From contig JBITNC010000001.1 of assembly GCA_050084985.1 (NCBI GenBank), positions 57,474,001 through 57,538,000 on the forward strand: a DNA stretch of 64,000 nt, read 5' to 3'. Under the pieces are notes generated by a model. That model worked only from the letters and a program-made list of their open reading frames with translations, was not told the DNA's origin and did no database searches. Below, piece by piece: positions 35,461-48,068 of this stretch. The translations under genes and the position numbers were made by a program. The stretch's first letter is position 1, and every line of letters begins with the position of its first letter. The stretch is from Nageia nagi (lineage: Eukaryota; Pinophyta).

Positions 35461-35904
35461 TGATGAAATTAACCCTTTCTGAATTAATTCCTAGTCTACC
35501 AAGATCTCAAGAAGGCATTTACATTATCAACACAATAACTCAATCCAATCTCACAAATAACACAAGATATAAAGTGGTTCCTCCCTCCTTAGGAGTACAT
35601 CCACTAAGTAAGATCTTTTTATTCTCAAGAACCTCTTATACAAAATCTCTTTTCTATCTCTCTTAAACTCTAAACCTATAAAAACGCTTACAGAACAATT
35701 GTACAATATGCAAAGGGGGATGTTCTTCTCTATTTATAAGAAGAAACTCATTTTATATTTAATCCATCTTCTATATTTAATCATTTACCTATTTTTAATC
35801 ATATTCCTATTTTTATTCCTTTAATGCTTTAAGGTATCTAAAGGTACTTTAAGCATTAAGTGAATTTACATTAAAGAGAAATATTACATTTAGAAATTCT
35901 AACA
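35461..35904 (-). repeat. 5' LTR of copia A2
   Basis: 444 bp with the same termini as the 3' LTR. TATA box TATAAATAG (minus strand) at 35730-35738. Confidence 0.92.
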
Positions 35905-36480
35905 TATTTTTGCATCAAATCCCTTATGAAATGATAATTCAACTCTATATGCTTTAATATAGTCAGTGGACTATATTATTTGCTTAATTTTACTTATGTT
36001 ATCATAAAATATTATAATTATATGATTATTTTATCATCACAGTTTGTTGGTTGAGTTGGTCATGTTGTGACCTTGTTTCATAGAGTTTCCCATGTTCAAA
36101 TCCCACTAAGAGTGATACAATGCACTCCCTAAAGTAGTCCCATAGACCATTCTTGGTCTCTTGAGGGCATTAATAAAATTTATTTATTTCTTTCTTTCTT
36201 TCCCATACCACTTATAAACACTTTCCAAGATAAAGAGAGTAAATTAGCTACAATCATTGCAATGTATTCAACCTTACTAAAAGATAATATAATTATTCCT
36301 TATTTCTTGGAACTCCATGTAATCACTCCTAAATAGAGATTTATAATTTCTAAAATTCTATTTCCTATCATCTAAGTTACCTCTCAAATCATAATCACTA
36401 AATATACAAGTTCTATATTCTTAGTAGCATCATAATGCATGCCAAAATTAAAAACTTTCTTTGATATAGTTTGAATGTAC
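35905..36480 (-). pseudogene. oldest copia: RNase H core, right part of the split gene
   Basis: The reverse complement at 36210-36330 reads WSSKK, stop, GIIILS and VEYIAMIVA, the copia RNase H core; upstream are GMHYDATKNIELV-like residues (about 36400-36450). Past a SINE insertion it resumes with IIFYDNIS and KHIELNYHFIRDLMQ at 35950-35905. That last segment continues directly into 23183 once A2 is removed. Orientation matches A2 but the coding sequence is much more decayed. Confidence 0.75.
36035..36205 (+). mobile_element. tRNA-derived SINE candidate inside the oldest RNase H
   Basis: A box A-like TGGTTGAGTTGG (36048-36059) and a box B-like GTTCAAATCC (36094-36103) are about 35 bases apart, as in tRNA-derived SINEs. 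A non-coding body follows and ends in a T-rich tail (tttatttatttctttctttctttc) at about 36178-36204. It interrupts RNase H between the WYGK-like and FYDN-like motifs, consistent with insertion. Target duplications were not found. Confidence 0.6.
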
Positions 36481-36915
36481 TCTTAACTAATATTAAATGA
36501 TTTTATGATTTAGGTGAATCTCTCAAAATAGAGAAATGATCCTAACTTGTCATATAAGGACACTTCTAGAAGGGATAACTTGTTAATTGTAGCTCCATTT
36601 AACCTCATTCAAAATGCATTTGAAATATTATGTTGTATAGAATCATTTTATGGGCCATGAAATATTGTTAGGTAGTTGTTGAGCCTTCAAATCCATTTGG
36701 AAAGGCCTAAAAATTTATAATTTAATGTAATTATATAACAATAGTGAGTTAGTAAGAAATTCAATTTGGTGTATATTTACTATATTCAAATATCATATAT
36801 GATTGTATAACATAGGAAATATTTTCTTACTTCATAGAAGTTAAACCACCATATTTCACCTATAGTGACCTACCACTTTTTAGATTCTAAATTGGGTGAC
36901 CAAGGTTATGCATAG

Positions 36916-39255
36916 TGTTAACACCTAAAAAGGAAATTTAATTTAATTAAAATACTCTATTAAGTATTCAAAATAATTTATTTATTTAATTAAATAAATA
37001 AATGCTCTTATCATCATGAATTCTCATATACCTTTATGTTTTATGATAATAGGTCATATTGACATCATAATAAGCCTAAGGAGGAGCCTTAGCACTAGAT
37101 CTATTACCTATAAAGCTGGAGGGGTTGTTCATAAGAAATTATGGCATGATCCTAAATCCTTGATAGGTGGAAATTATTTGTATCATTCTTGACCAGTGTT
37201 TCTTAATGTCACCTATAATATATGGATTTTGTTATACACTAAGCTCTGCATTCTTGTGACCTTTTCCATCCATTCATGCATGATATTTCAAGCTTTGAAG
37301 GTGTGATGATGATATTGAGCAAAATGGCAAAGCATTCTGAAAGGGTAATTGAGCAACATCATTGGGATCATAGCATTGCCATTGGGTTGAGGTCAAATTG
37401 GTGGTTCCATTCTTCAGGGAAGCTTATCATTTATCTTCTTTTGATTGAATATCACCTATGTTCAATGATAGGTAAAGTATAGGTTTGTATCTTTTGTAAA
37501 TCTAGTTTGATAGGTCAAGGTCAGTTAGTTTATTATCATCTTTTATTTCATCACTATTTATTGCTATTTCATGGTTAATTGATTAAATTGAATATATTTA
37601 ATAACCCTAATTATTATTATTTTGGTTATAATGATTGGTCAACTCGATTTTATTTCAAAACATCAATGTATCCTTCACTAATTGCACCACAAACCCTATG
37701 GTTTTTGGATAGGAATAATAATGCATTATAGGTATTTCAAAAAGGATACATCCATTATCTCAAATCAAGAAATTCTCGAATACCATGTTCTACAACCTAA
37801 AAAGATTAGAGAATGAAAAAACTATGCCAATACATTGAGAAGACATAGTGAGAGGGTACATAGGCTACACCTTTGTGATGAATATGATTGTGCTCCAGAA
37901 TACTGTAGCCACTTAGTTGAAAATGAAAAAGAGAATGATAAATCTAGGGAAGAAGACTTTTATCAAACGCATTAGAGGTATTCACTAAAATTTTATCTAG
38001 TCCCTAAGGTAGGAAATTATTAGCTACAAAATATTGTCTACCTTTATTTTTTCAAACCTTGCAAGAGGTACATATCAAAGTTAAGCATATTTTAGGGTCT
38101 ACCTTAGAAATTGATCTTAAGTATGTCAAGCAAAAGTAAATGATACAACAAACTCAACAGACATGACCTTAACTCATTGTAGGTAAGATACAATGTTTTT
38201 GATTCCTTGCCACAAGTTGCTTCATTATAATTCCACTTATCCTTGCCTAATGACATTCCTAAACCTTTAGTATAAAACTAGTTAGCTGTTAGTCAAGTAG
38301 AATCCAATGACCGCTAGCCTAGCATCATTGCTCCATTTCCCACTTTAGAAATAGTCCAAAATCCATAGAAACCAAGGGCTTACATATAATATCCCATCAT
38401 TCAATAGATACTTTCCAATTATGATGAATAAAAAAAGATAACATTGATGAAGATGAGTTTTTTGATATCAAAAGAATTAAGTAACTAATAGACCAACCAT
38501 TTCTAATGTTTGGATAGATGAGCCAGATTTAAAATAGCATCTAGTATGAGACAAAGATCCAATGGTAGATGAAGAATATGCTATATTAAGGAAAGAGTTG
38601 AGATTCCTAAAACTCAATGTGTAATTCAAATCGCTTCATTGGAATGCAAAATGAGGTCATATATAACTTGGTAACAACTCTAGAATAAGAAAAGCTTCAA
38701 TATTTTGGATTATTTACAAGATTAGCTAAAGGAATGAATAAAGATATCAATGACTATCACGTCAAGTCAATCCAAATAATGCACTTCAAAAGATTAAGTA
38801 ATTAAAATAGTAAAAAGATTTTATTTTGGCATGCATTAAAAATTTGCACTTAAAGTTTCAAGAGGTAGTGAGCATCCCTTTTGCTATACTATTTTCCAAA
38901 AAAGGTATGACAAACAAGTAAATTTTATAATGTTTGATAGTAATTTTGATCATAGAATTCATTTACAATGGTATCATTTGGAAGATATTTCATTTGAGAA
39001 TGATGATGATTTCTTGGCAAAGTATTTTTCTCTAGTTTGAAATTAGAATCATTCTTATGGTTTAACTAGTTCATCTAATGAAAGTATTACATATTTTAAT
39101 GATATAGTTAAGGCATTTATGGCTCGATATCACCTGCATATAATCAAGAATGAATAATCTCCTTAAACATGTTACCTTGAAGAAAACAAGATTATCTTGT
39201 TATAATTTCATTATTAGTGGTCAAAATTGCTAACCAAGTTGAAATCCCTACTAAA
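36916..39255 (+). mobile_element. decayed Ty3-gypsy fragment G4 (LTR-like start plus gag)
   Basis: A TGTTAACACCTAAAAAGG start at 36916 resembles a plant gypsy LTR edge. From about 38860 the plus strand reads a Retrotrans_gag domain: FIMFDSNFDHRIHLQWY, LAKYFSLV, then ESITYFNDIVKAFMARYHL, with stops between. Nothing of pol follows; similarity ends near 39255. The LTR 3' edge is not defined. 37700-38850 is coding-like but too broken to assign. Confidence 0.5.
38860..39255 (+). pseudogene. gypsy G4 gag domain remnant
   Basis: Family pattern (WxxxLxxxSITxFxDxxxAFxxRY) is visible as LTSSSNESITYFNDIVKAFM followed by ARYHL. Stops interrupt it in the ancestral reading frame. Confidence 0.6.
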
Positions 39256-41523
39256 TTATTTGTAAAAAGAGTGAACTACCCCCCTCTCTTATTAGATCCA
39301 ATTCAACTTAGATCAATTAAAGTACTAAGTGCTTGCAAAATTAAAGAGAACAATAATAAGAGTAAATAATCACACACAAATAAAAGGAATAAGATATACC
39401 TTGATTTGTCTCTCTAGCCTACATCCAACAAAATGATCGTCTCTTAATGGTGGAATGGTGAGTACAACAAATCAATGGGATGTTCTCTCTTCCTCCTCTC
39501 TGGATAACTCTCCTCTTAGAGTAAATAATGAGATAGATTTACAATTGCAATGCCAACAAAACAACTCATCTTGATTGTTCTCCTAGGCTATCTGAAAATG
39601 TCCAACTCTAGATTATTTGTCTACTAGTGTTTATGGACTTCTCTTAGCCTCGAATCACTTCTACAAAATGATGGTAAACAAACACATATATATATATTAT
39701 ACACATTCTAGTTCCTCTCATGGCACTTACAATGTACCTCTTTTTAATTATCAGAGGTCTTAAATTAGTGTAGCTACAAGTTATCAAATTTCATATCTAA
39801 TTTTATCAATTATAAACCTAATTTATGCACAACATGTTGATCTTCTATTTGGCATTAGTTGAAGAGCATTTTTGTAGATTTCCATTTGGTGTGAATCATA
39901 GAAGTTACATTCCATCTGAGTATATTATTCATTATATTTTGCCATTTCCTAGCAATAGTAATTAAATATCACTATTGTTTTTTTAGAATTGAAGAATATT
40001 TTTAGTAGATGTATTTATGTGAAAGACTCTCCTTACCTACCAGATTCACCCTATACACCAAACACCTTTTAATTCTACAATTGGCATATCTCATAATGGT
40101 GTTACATTCTAAAGTCTTATAGCAAAAGCATATTTTCCTAAAAATAAATTCATCTATCAACCTCCCATACTGGAAGTCAACTAGATTCTTGATGAATACA
40201 ATTGGTAAATGATACAAATGTTGTCTCCATAATTCCTCAAATGTATATGATGTTTCCCATTTTGTTAGTCTAACAACTCTAAAATTTCTCAATTTCCACA
40301 TGGATATCTTTTTCAAATTGAGCATTGATTCAATATCCATCAATGGCTTATAGACAAGTCACCTTTGTTAGCATTTTTCAAATAACTCACAAATCAACTG
40401 CTTCTCCACAATCGATGCCTCCCAAAATCTTGATTGATTATTTTGAATATGGCATACTCACATCATAAAACATCATCATTAAATCATAAGGTTTCCTACC
40501 AGATACATTTGATTTGCATCCATCATATGTTATCTAACATGACTAATAGCCAATGTATTAGAAGACCCCTACCTTAGGGAAAAGAGGACCAACCATGTTA
40601 AAATTGGCATGCACATGAGGAGGCTAACATGGGAATCTGATATCATTTTAGGAGTTTCTTAACTTGCTATCTTGTGTGCATGGAGATTGAGAAACTTTAT
40701 AGATAATAAGCCACCAACTATACATGTTACCATGTGCATACATGGAGGATAAGGAGCCTTACAAAGGTGTCTCAATGTGAGTTATCCAAATGACTAATAG
40801 ATAACATATTGTCCACTATGAAATAGTTCACCTCGATAAAACAATCCATGTATACCTCATTTACCTCATTGGTTATTGATGGTCAATTATTGACATTTTT
40901 TATTATGATAGACTCCTTCAAGTATACAAATTAGAGCTTCTAAACTTCACATGATCTTCATATAGTTGGTGGTTAGACATAATGTGGAATTGATTGGGTG
41001 CAAGTTGATAAGGTATGAATTAATCAACATTGGCATCAACCCAATGATAACATAAATCTACTTCTAAGGTCTTCTCAACCATTGCCATACAAGCACTTCA
41101 TTTAAATGAAATAGTCCTTAATGATTTTTACCTCACAATATGGTATATTCACCATTATATTTTATTTATACATTTAAATCAATATATTCTTTAAAAATAT
41201 TTAATAAGGCCTAATTAACATAAATTTAAAATATCAAATATCAAATTTATTTATTTGATTTGATAATAATAATCTTTAATTATTATTATTAACCAAAGTT
41301 TTGATGGCCTCAATTTGCCAAATAACTTGAAATCAAAATTGATTATAAGTCTCAATTTAAATACTCTTGTATGAATTTCCTGAACACCTTGCTTGGACCA
41401 TAGGACACACCTTCAATTATGAAGAGATAAGTATATAAAAGAGGGATCTAACTTCACCATTCTAATGGATCCAATTTTAGATCATACCTCCCAATGAAGA
41501 AATAGCTTTCATCCCAAAAGCAT
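39256..41523. other. AT-rich intergenic DNA with an unassigned minus ORF
   Basis: The only ORF over 100 codons is 40343-40002 (minus, 113 codons: KISMWKLRNFRVVRLTKWET, FCYKTLECNTIMRY). It is not recognised and lacks supporting context. The start near 39380-39660 looks like a retroelement leader or LTR, without a partner. Confidence 0.3.
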
Positions 41524-43040
41524 TCACACTTTATCACCATTCTTTAGGAGCACTTGGTTCCATAACTCTATTTGAAAATAACTGAGGACACTCTCATCCA
41601 CCAGCTTCAACTTCCAAACCTTCTCTTCACCATCATACAAAAATTGCTTCAACCGTGGAACCTCCATATCCTGCTTCCCAAGATTATATACAAATGCCTC
41701 ATTCCTCACATCTTAAGGACATTAAGGCACACAACCAAATATATTATCATTGGATTTCTTTTCAAATACCCACCAAAGCGATCCAAACAACATACAAAGA
41801 GTTTTTAATGTGAGCTATATCCTTTGATACTTGCCATATAATATGTCCAACATATAACTTCTTATTTTTGAAAAATGACAAGAGAACCAAGAAGAGTGAT
41901 TACCTCTCTCCTTTGGGACCTCCTTGTTCCTCTTAGAAATAAGGCCCACCAATAGAGGTTTCTACTTCAAATCTTGTGAGAATTCACCATATAATAAATG
42001 CCATCTTTCATGAGATTGTACTTATTTTTCATTAATAGAATACTACATCATGCTTATATAGGTATGGACTTCCCAAAATGATAACTCAAAAGTTTTAGGG
42101 TAACACATCCATTGTAACCTCATCAATGAAGCTAGAATCAATGCCAAACTTGATTTGGTACTTATGTGTGATCCAAAACTCTTTGGTACTACCCATCGAG
42201 TCATAAGGTTTATGATGCCTCTTCATTTCTAACCCTAAATATGCTATGAGGTCCTCTAAAATTAGGTTAGATTGCAATCCAAGATCAATGAGTGTTTCAA
42301 CTCTAGTCTTCCTCACTTGTACTTTTAGGTAGAAGAAGACTTCCTTTTTCCCTGAAGAGAATGAATCTCTCACTCCCATGAGTGTAAGATTCTTTTCACT
42401 CTTACTATTTTTGTCATATAGAATCAAATGCTTCTCCACTTATATTCTCTAGATATTATGACATGATATCAAAATATGTCCCTTTTGTCCACATCATGCA
42501 CAAAAAGCCTTTTGCATATTAGGTCCCCTCCTTGATGTTACTTCTTTAATACAATGAGCATCAATGGTTTCTTCATTCTTTTTTAAAGACAATGAAGATT
42601 CTCTATCCTTGTTTTCATTAAGGTATAATACATTGGAATCTCTAAGTTTGAAAGAAGTTTGAGAAGAAAATATTGAAGTAGAAGATGATGTCGATGAAGA
42701 TGGTCTTACACTCTTCTCCCTTATACTATAGATATGACCAACAAATCTATGAGATTGACCTTGTGAAGAAGATGGTGATGATAATGGAGTCTCATTTAAT
42801 TTCTCCTTCAATTAATAAGTCTTCTTAGTTGGCTTACATATCTGCTTGTATCGCCTCCAGCAAGAGTGTTTAATATGACCTTCTTTTCCATAAAACTTGC
42901 ACACCAAATTTGATATTAGTTTCCTCATAAGATCTCCATGGCTAGGAAATCCACCTCCATAGGCTTTGCAACATCAACTTTATTCCCTTTGGAATTGGAA
43001 GAAGTCTCTACTATCGTAGGAGATATTGAGGTAACTTGCT
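41524..43040 (-). mobile_element. Ty3-gypsy fragment G3: gag C-terminus and protease
   Basis: On the minus strand: nucleocapsid knuckle near 42895-42855 reading C-KF-Y-GKEG-H-IKHS-C (second Cys is Tyr), a Ser-rich linker (42811-42494), then a retropepsin-like segment (42439-42095: VETLIDLGLQSNLI, with Gly kept but Ser replaced by Leu in DxG) and a short ORF 41709-41524. RT is absent. The protease layout (xxIDxGxQxNLI, then a YxxxG segment) resembles that of G1 and G2, but the family differs. Confidence 0.55.
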
Positions 43041-43050
43041 CATTCTCAAA

Positions 43051-43672
43051 TGTGTATATGATTAAAATTGAATTATTATTTATGAAATAATTCATTTTAG
43101 AGCATCAATAATATGTAATGTAAAGAAGGGGTTTAAAAAATACCCAAAGCTATGTAATTGATGTAATGGACCTTGTACTATGTACAAGGGGTCAAAAGGG
43201 TCTAATTCATGTAAAGAGCAATAATCCCAACATTGAGGGATGTTGCTATATAAATACATCAAACCTAATATAAAAGGTTCATGGAAGAGAACAAGGAAGG
43301 GGATCTAAGAGAGATTCTAGAAAATGTTATGTCACTCTATTATGTGCAACTCTTATTCTTGAAATATATCTTGCATTCATGATCTAATGAATCTTTCATT
43401 CACTTGTCCTACATTCTTTATTGGATATATATTATTGCTTATTCTTGGTCACTAATGATGTACCTCACTTAGGCTCTAACAGTGTGTGCATGAATGAATG
43501 TATGTTCGCATTTTATTGATAATGTTCTTAATAAGTTAAGCATGTGATTTAATTAAAGGTACATATATCTCCATTATCTATTATTACCATATTTCTGATA
43601 TATGCGATAATAAAACAATTATAGATCAATAGTGCATAATTTTCATTATTTATACATTATTTTGGGTCTACA
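43051..43672 (+). repeat. putative 5' LTR of gypsy G5
   Basis: It ends ...GGGTCTACA followed by a primer-site-like TGGTGAACCTGAC (43676-43688). A TATA box ctatataaa lies at 43246-43254 with downstream purine-rich sequence. The left edge (TGTGTATATGATT) is a guess; no partner LTR was found in the window. Confidence 0.45.
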
Positions 43673-46158
43673 TTTTGGTGAACCTGACATTCTTACACAC
43701 CTAGGTATAAATCTAGGGCACACCTTCCGAAACATCATGAATATATTTTCACTATTATTCATACCTTTACTAAATCTCTTCGAATAATAGCAGGGAAAAT
43801 GATAAAACTAGGGTTTCTTCAACCTATATTCAGAAAATGGATCTTAATGTAGAAAACCATAAAGTATCTAAACTGAAGGTTCATTTCAATGACCTTAGGA
43901 GAACTATTTGACAAAACCATGATTTACTTATTCAAGATCTATCCAATGTCCTAATGATAATGAGTCCTCACACTCTAGTAAAAAAATATATATCATTGGT
44001 GAATCCCCTAAGCGATATGCTATTATTGATCCTTCCAAATTTGAAAATATGGAGGCTCATACAGATGCTTCTAATAGTATAGGAAAAATCTTTGAGTTGG
44101 ATAGAATCACTTGCAATGCTAGGTCTATTCAAGAAGTATTGTTTGATAGGAAAAAGTTGGAATATTATCTTACAAATAATGCTCCCTTGTGATTAATATT
44201 TTGAATAATTATGAATTAATTGAAGAGTGTTTTTTGCTATAGAGTTAGAGGATAGCCTTTTTTCTTATGAAATTGTAGGAGCATCAAAATGGAAGGTGTA
44301 TAACCATAAAGAGGATAGCATTAGCAGTGTGCCAAATTGTACCATGATGCTAACAGCATGGAAACAAATGATGCAAAATCTATTCCTAAGATAAATGAAG
44401 GGCACACACCCCATCGAGAAAATCATGATGAGAAAAATATCAAGGATGATTCTCAAGATGAATATGATGAAGATTACAACTACCTCATCCTCCAATATGA
44501 TCACTCTAAAAAATATATGAATTCTAAAAATAAGAATATTATGCATGAAGAAGATCCTAAAGTTGTTCTCAATCGATAACTTTACAAAATGATTGATCAA
44601 GATTACAAACTACAACCTAATTGGATACTAGAAGAACATCATATCAAAACTAGCATCCTTCTTGAAGTTCAAGATACTACTAGTTGGTACAAACAAACTC
44701 CTCAAAAATAACTAGAAATTCTAGTTGGGATACTAAATAAATTAGAACATGAAAGGGTTAACCGCATAGTTCCATTTGTTATCTTGAAAGAAGATGAAGT
44801 TAAAAATATGCAAATTCATTTCAAAATCCACCAAAACGCCTCCACCATCCCTAAAAAGTAATTCAATTAATCAAAGAAATGTTGTACCTCAAAGTACCTT
44901 AGTAGATGATGATGATTTTTTATCTTGTCTAAAGTGGCCTTTAACTGAGAGAACCTTGCTAAGGTCCTCACTGGGAAAAATAGTATTAAATTTACAAATT
45001 TTGATTATTCACAAGATCCTAAAATGCATGTTAGAAAATTCTAAGAAGCTATAGAATACATACATGATCCAAATTTGTTAGCTAAATTATTTTCTTGTAG
45101 TTTGAAGGATGATGCACTAAAGTGGTATTTTTAGCTTCCTGAGAAAAGTGTTGACAAGTATGAGGATTTGATTCATTTATTTTTACAAAATTTTAGGTAA
45201 AATATTATTGAGAAGGTCTAGTTCAAGGATTTGTGTAAAATTAAACAATTGGCCAACCAATCTATTCATAATTTTGTCAAATTTTGGAAATAATGGCTAA
45301 CAATATCACTATGCCTAAACAAGATTTGAAAGATGCTTTTGTCAACACTTTGCTACCTATATATAGATTGTTTATTATCTCTAACCATGGTATGACATAA
45401 TGAGACATGATAAACATTATCATAAAAAAGGAGCCATGTATCAATAAGTTGTATGCTATGAGAACCAATGGCACTGCTTAAAATCAGAAACCAATTTCTA
45501 AAAATACCAATAGATATGAAGTAAATAATGTTGCTCATAAATGCAAAACAGCCCTAAGCCTAGGCAAAAGTTTACACCTTTTACTAATTTTGTTGGTAAT
45601 ATTCTTAATGTTCTATTAAAAGAGGATCTAATAAATTACCTCCTATTGTTGAGCCTAAGTTTACTAATGGTGTGCCTAATCATTTTTGATAAGGAATTTT
45701 GCAATTATCATAGGCTACTTGGACATCTAACATGCAATTACAAGAATCACATGCATATCAATAGGATTTCATCGATAAAGGGGCTAGTAAAATGGATGAT
45801 AAGGCTACTAAAAAAATTGGACCTACACATCCTAACAATGAATAGTTAAGAGTTTTTACTAATCCTCTACCTTCTTCACAACCAAGAGGTTGCATTAGGA
45901 TGATATGTGTTTTTAATGAGTTACATCATTATTTTTTCATAATCATGATACATGTATGTTTCACCAAACAAGATCAGAAATGGAGCCAAAACAAACACTA
46001 CTAGTGGCATGCACCACTATTTGCATGATGCCAACAATGTGGAATCAGTTAAAGTAAAGGTGCCTCTTTTTTGTAAAGTGTATTTGGGTCGAAACTCTCT
46101 CCTCGGTATGCAAAGTAATTGCTTTAATTTATTCACTTTTGCATGTACTATATATTAG
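43673..46158 (+). mobile_element. decayed Ty3-gypsy G5 body: gag
   Basis: The plus strand carries leader and gag after the putative LTR. 45055-45300 reads a Retrotrans_gag domain (LAKLFSCSLKDDALKWYF, stop, LPEKSVDKYEDLIHLFLQNF, then QLANQSIHNFVKFW). 45700-45760 reads FCNYHRLLGHLTCNYKN, the CxxHRxxGHxTxxC motif common in one gypsy gag group. Acidic repeats at 44337-44579 form the N-terminal part. Many stops; no pol follows. Confidence 0.6.
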
Positions 46159-46760
46159 TTAGGTAGGGTATTTTTTACATTTTTTTCCATTTTAGTAGTT
46201 GTTTCGTATGTGTTGAGTGTATTTTTTGATATGTTTTTATGTGCTGTTGTATTCTTCTTTTATTTCCCTTCCTGTTCAGTTCTAAATACACACCAATAGA
46301 GTTTGAGGCTTTTTCCATGCCACTAACAATGTACGTTTCCCAAGATAGAGTTTTTCAATGATAGTATTTCTAACATCTTGAATAATTTGGAGTGTATTAA
46401 ACTAGTCCTAAGCTAGTTTTCATGTCATCTCTTAGGAGAATCTAGCAGATATTCATAAGGATCCATATTGGTACTTTGGGACCTTATTTGATTTTATTAG
46501 GTGGATTGTTATAGTTACTAGCCATATTACATTCATGTTTTATTATGATCATTTTTGAATTATCTTGAGCAATTTTAGGCATTAAGTTCATCTTCCTTTT
46601 GTGACTTTTAGGTTATATTGCATTAGTAAGTTCATATGTTGATTACCAAACTCATGTGTTGATGGTATTAGATAATAAGAAATTCATAGAAAAACACAAA
46701 CATTCATAAAAAATAATTAAAAATTAAATAAGTAATACACACAAATTTGATTCTAAAATG
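46159..46760. other. no gene seen
   Basis: AT-rich sequence without coding signal; it may be the end of G5. Confidence 0.35.
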
Positions 46761-46763
46761 CAT

Positions 46764-46796
<33 letters not shown>

Positions 46797-46803
46797 TATA
46801 TAT
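46761..46803. repeat. (ACAT)n and (TA)n microsatellite
   Basis: catacatacatacatac followed by tatatatatatatat. Confidence 0.9.
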
Positions 46804-47328
46804 CAAAAATATACATATGGTACAAACAAGGGCCTCATGCCCAAAATCTCACTAGAGGTAGGCACTACCACCATTGCTAGCAGTATCTATAGTCCTCAAC
46901 CTAACCCACCTGCTGCTACTACTACTCACCCCCATCACCATAGTATCTCTAGATATGCGACTAGATGTCATGTTGTGGCTCTCTAATAGGGTCTTTGTAC
47001 TAGCATATTTCACCTTCAAGTTGTAATCTCATACTTCTTGGCCATAAGCTTATCACCTTGACTCAAATGTATTCCCACTACTGATTAGGTAAGGGCATAC
47101 TAAGCCTCTCCTACAGTCTCTTGATTGATTTCTCTAAGGTAGCAATCTAAGAATCCTTATTGATGAGGGTGACTACAATGTCACCACATGGGCCTCCATA
47201 GGCCTCAATCTCATAACCTCAACCCCAACAAGGAAATCCTAGCATCAGCACCTCCTGTTGCACACACATGTGGATTAGTTAATTTTTAATAGTAAATACA
47301 ACATGAACATCAATATATTACAAAGTTA
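46804..47328. other. unassigned sequence before gypsy G1
   Basis: Slightly GC-richer than its surroundings and probably repeat-derived. It has no homology to the matching part of G2, so the G1 3' end is truncated at about 47329. Confidence 0.3.
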
Positions 47329-47579
47329 GGCAACCTTTCTTTGCTAAGATGCAACCAAACATGGTCTCTCATATGAAACTTATGGTCAACTCTATGTTTT
47401 TCATGTCTCATCTTGTACTTGGCTTGGATTGTCTCAAGTTACTTCTAGACTTTCAAATGAATTTGTGTAATCTTTTCAACAAATTTTCATCTTGCTTTTC
47501 CTCTTTCTCAAGTGAAGGTGTTAAATAACCAAAACAAGTCTCAAAAGGACTCTTATTAATGGAGGAATGAATTGCCCTA
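47329..47579 (-). pseudogene. gypsy G1 integrase, segment left of copia A3
   Basis: It matches G2 60690-60975 almost base for base apart from small indels (aagatgcaaccaaacatggt, aatggaggaatgaatt). It is integrase catalytic/C-terminal coding sequence in reverse complement. Similarity stops at 47329. Confidence 0.75.
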
Positions 47580-48056
47580 TGAAGAAATTAGCCCTTTCTA
47601 AATTAACTTCTAATCTCCCAAGATCTCAAGAAGGCACTTTCAATATCAACACAATAGCATAATAACTAAAACCAATCACATAAATAACACAAGATATAAA
47701 GTGGTTCCTTCCTCCTTGGGAGTGCATCCACTAACTAAGATCTTCTTATTCTCAAGGACCTCTCTTACAAAATCTCTTCTCTCTTTCACACTATAAACCT
47801 ATAGCAAAGCTTGCATTACAATTGTGTAACTATATAAGGAGAGGGTTCTTCTCTTTTTATAAGAAGAAACCCACTCTATAATTAATCTCTTTTCTATTTT
47901 TAATCTTTTACCTATTTTTAAACTCATACCTATTTCCAATCTTTCTCCTATTTTTATATTATCTTAATACTTTACAGTATCTAATGATACTTTAAGTATT
48001 ATGTGAATTTACATTAAGGAGAAATATTAAACAATAGTACATTACAAATTCCAACA
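47580..48056 (-). repeat. 3' LTR of copia A3
   Basis: Plus strand runs tgaagaaattagccc to aattccaaca; TG...CA in element sense with one internal change in the terminal TGATGAAA. Confidence 0.9.
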
Positions 48057-48060
48057 CTCT

Positions 48061-48068
48061 CCTTAATG
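48061..48068 (-). other. polypurine tract of copia A3
   Basis: Reverse complement AAGGAGAG next to the 3' LTR start (TGTTGG), within 4 bp because of edge ambiguity. Confidence 0.6.

Larger units (their letters stand above)
23184..35904 (-). mobile_element. Ty1-copia retrotransposon A2, full length, interrupted by element B
   Basis: The LTRs (23184-23630 and 35461-35904) are flanked by the 5-bp duplication TATTT (23179-23183 and 35905-35909). Order on the minus strand: 5' LTR, primer site, long leader, a replaced gag region, integrase, reverse transcriptase, RNase H, a 3' non-coding stretch of about 1.1 kb, 3' LTR. Element B (25505-30493) sits inside with its own duplication. Without B, A2 is about 7.7 kb, close to A3 (7964 bp). 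The two A2 LTRs differ much more from each other than the B LTRs do, agreeing with A2 being older. All pol genes are broken. Confidence 0.92.

Noticed and set aside
37276-37482. Plus ORF of 68 codons
   Set aside because: Lies in the LTR-like part of gypsy G4 and has no coding signature.
40002-40343. Minus ORF of 113 codons as a gene
   Set aside because: No recognised motif, no upstream signal and AT-rich surroundings; kept only as an unassigned ORF in the intergenic entry.
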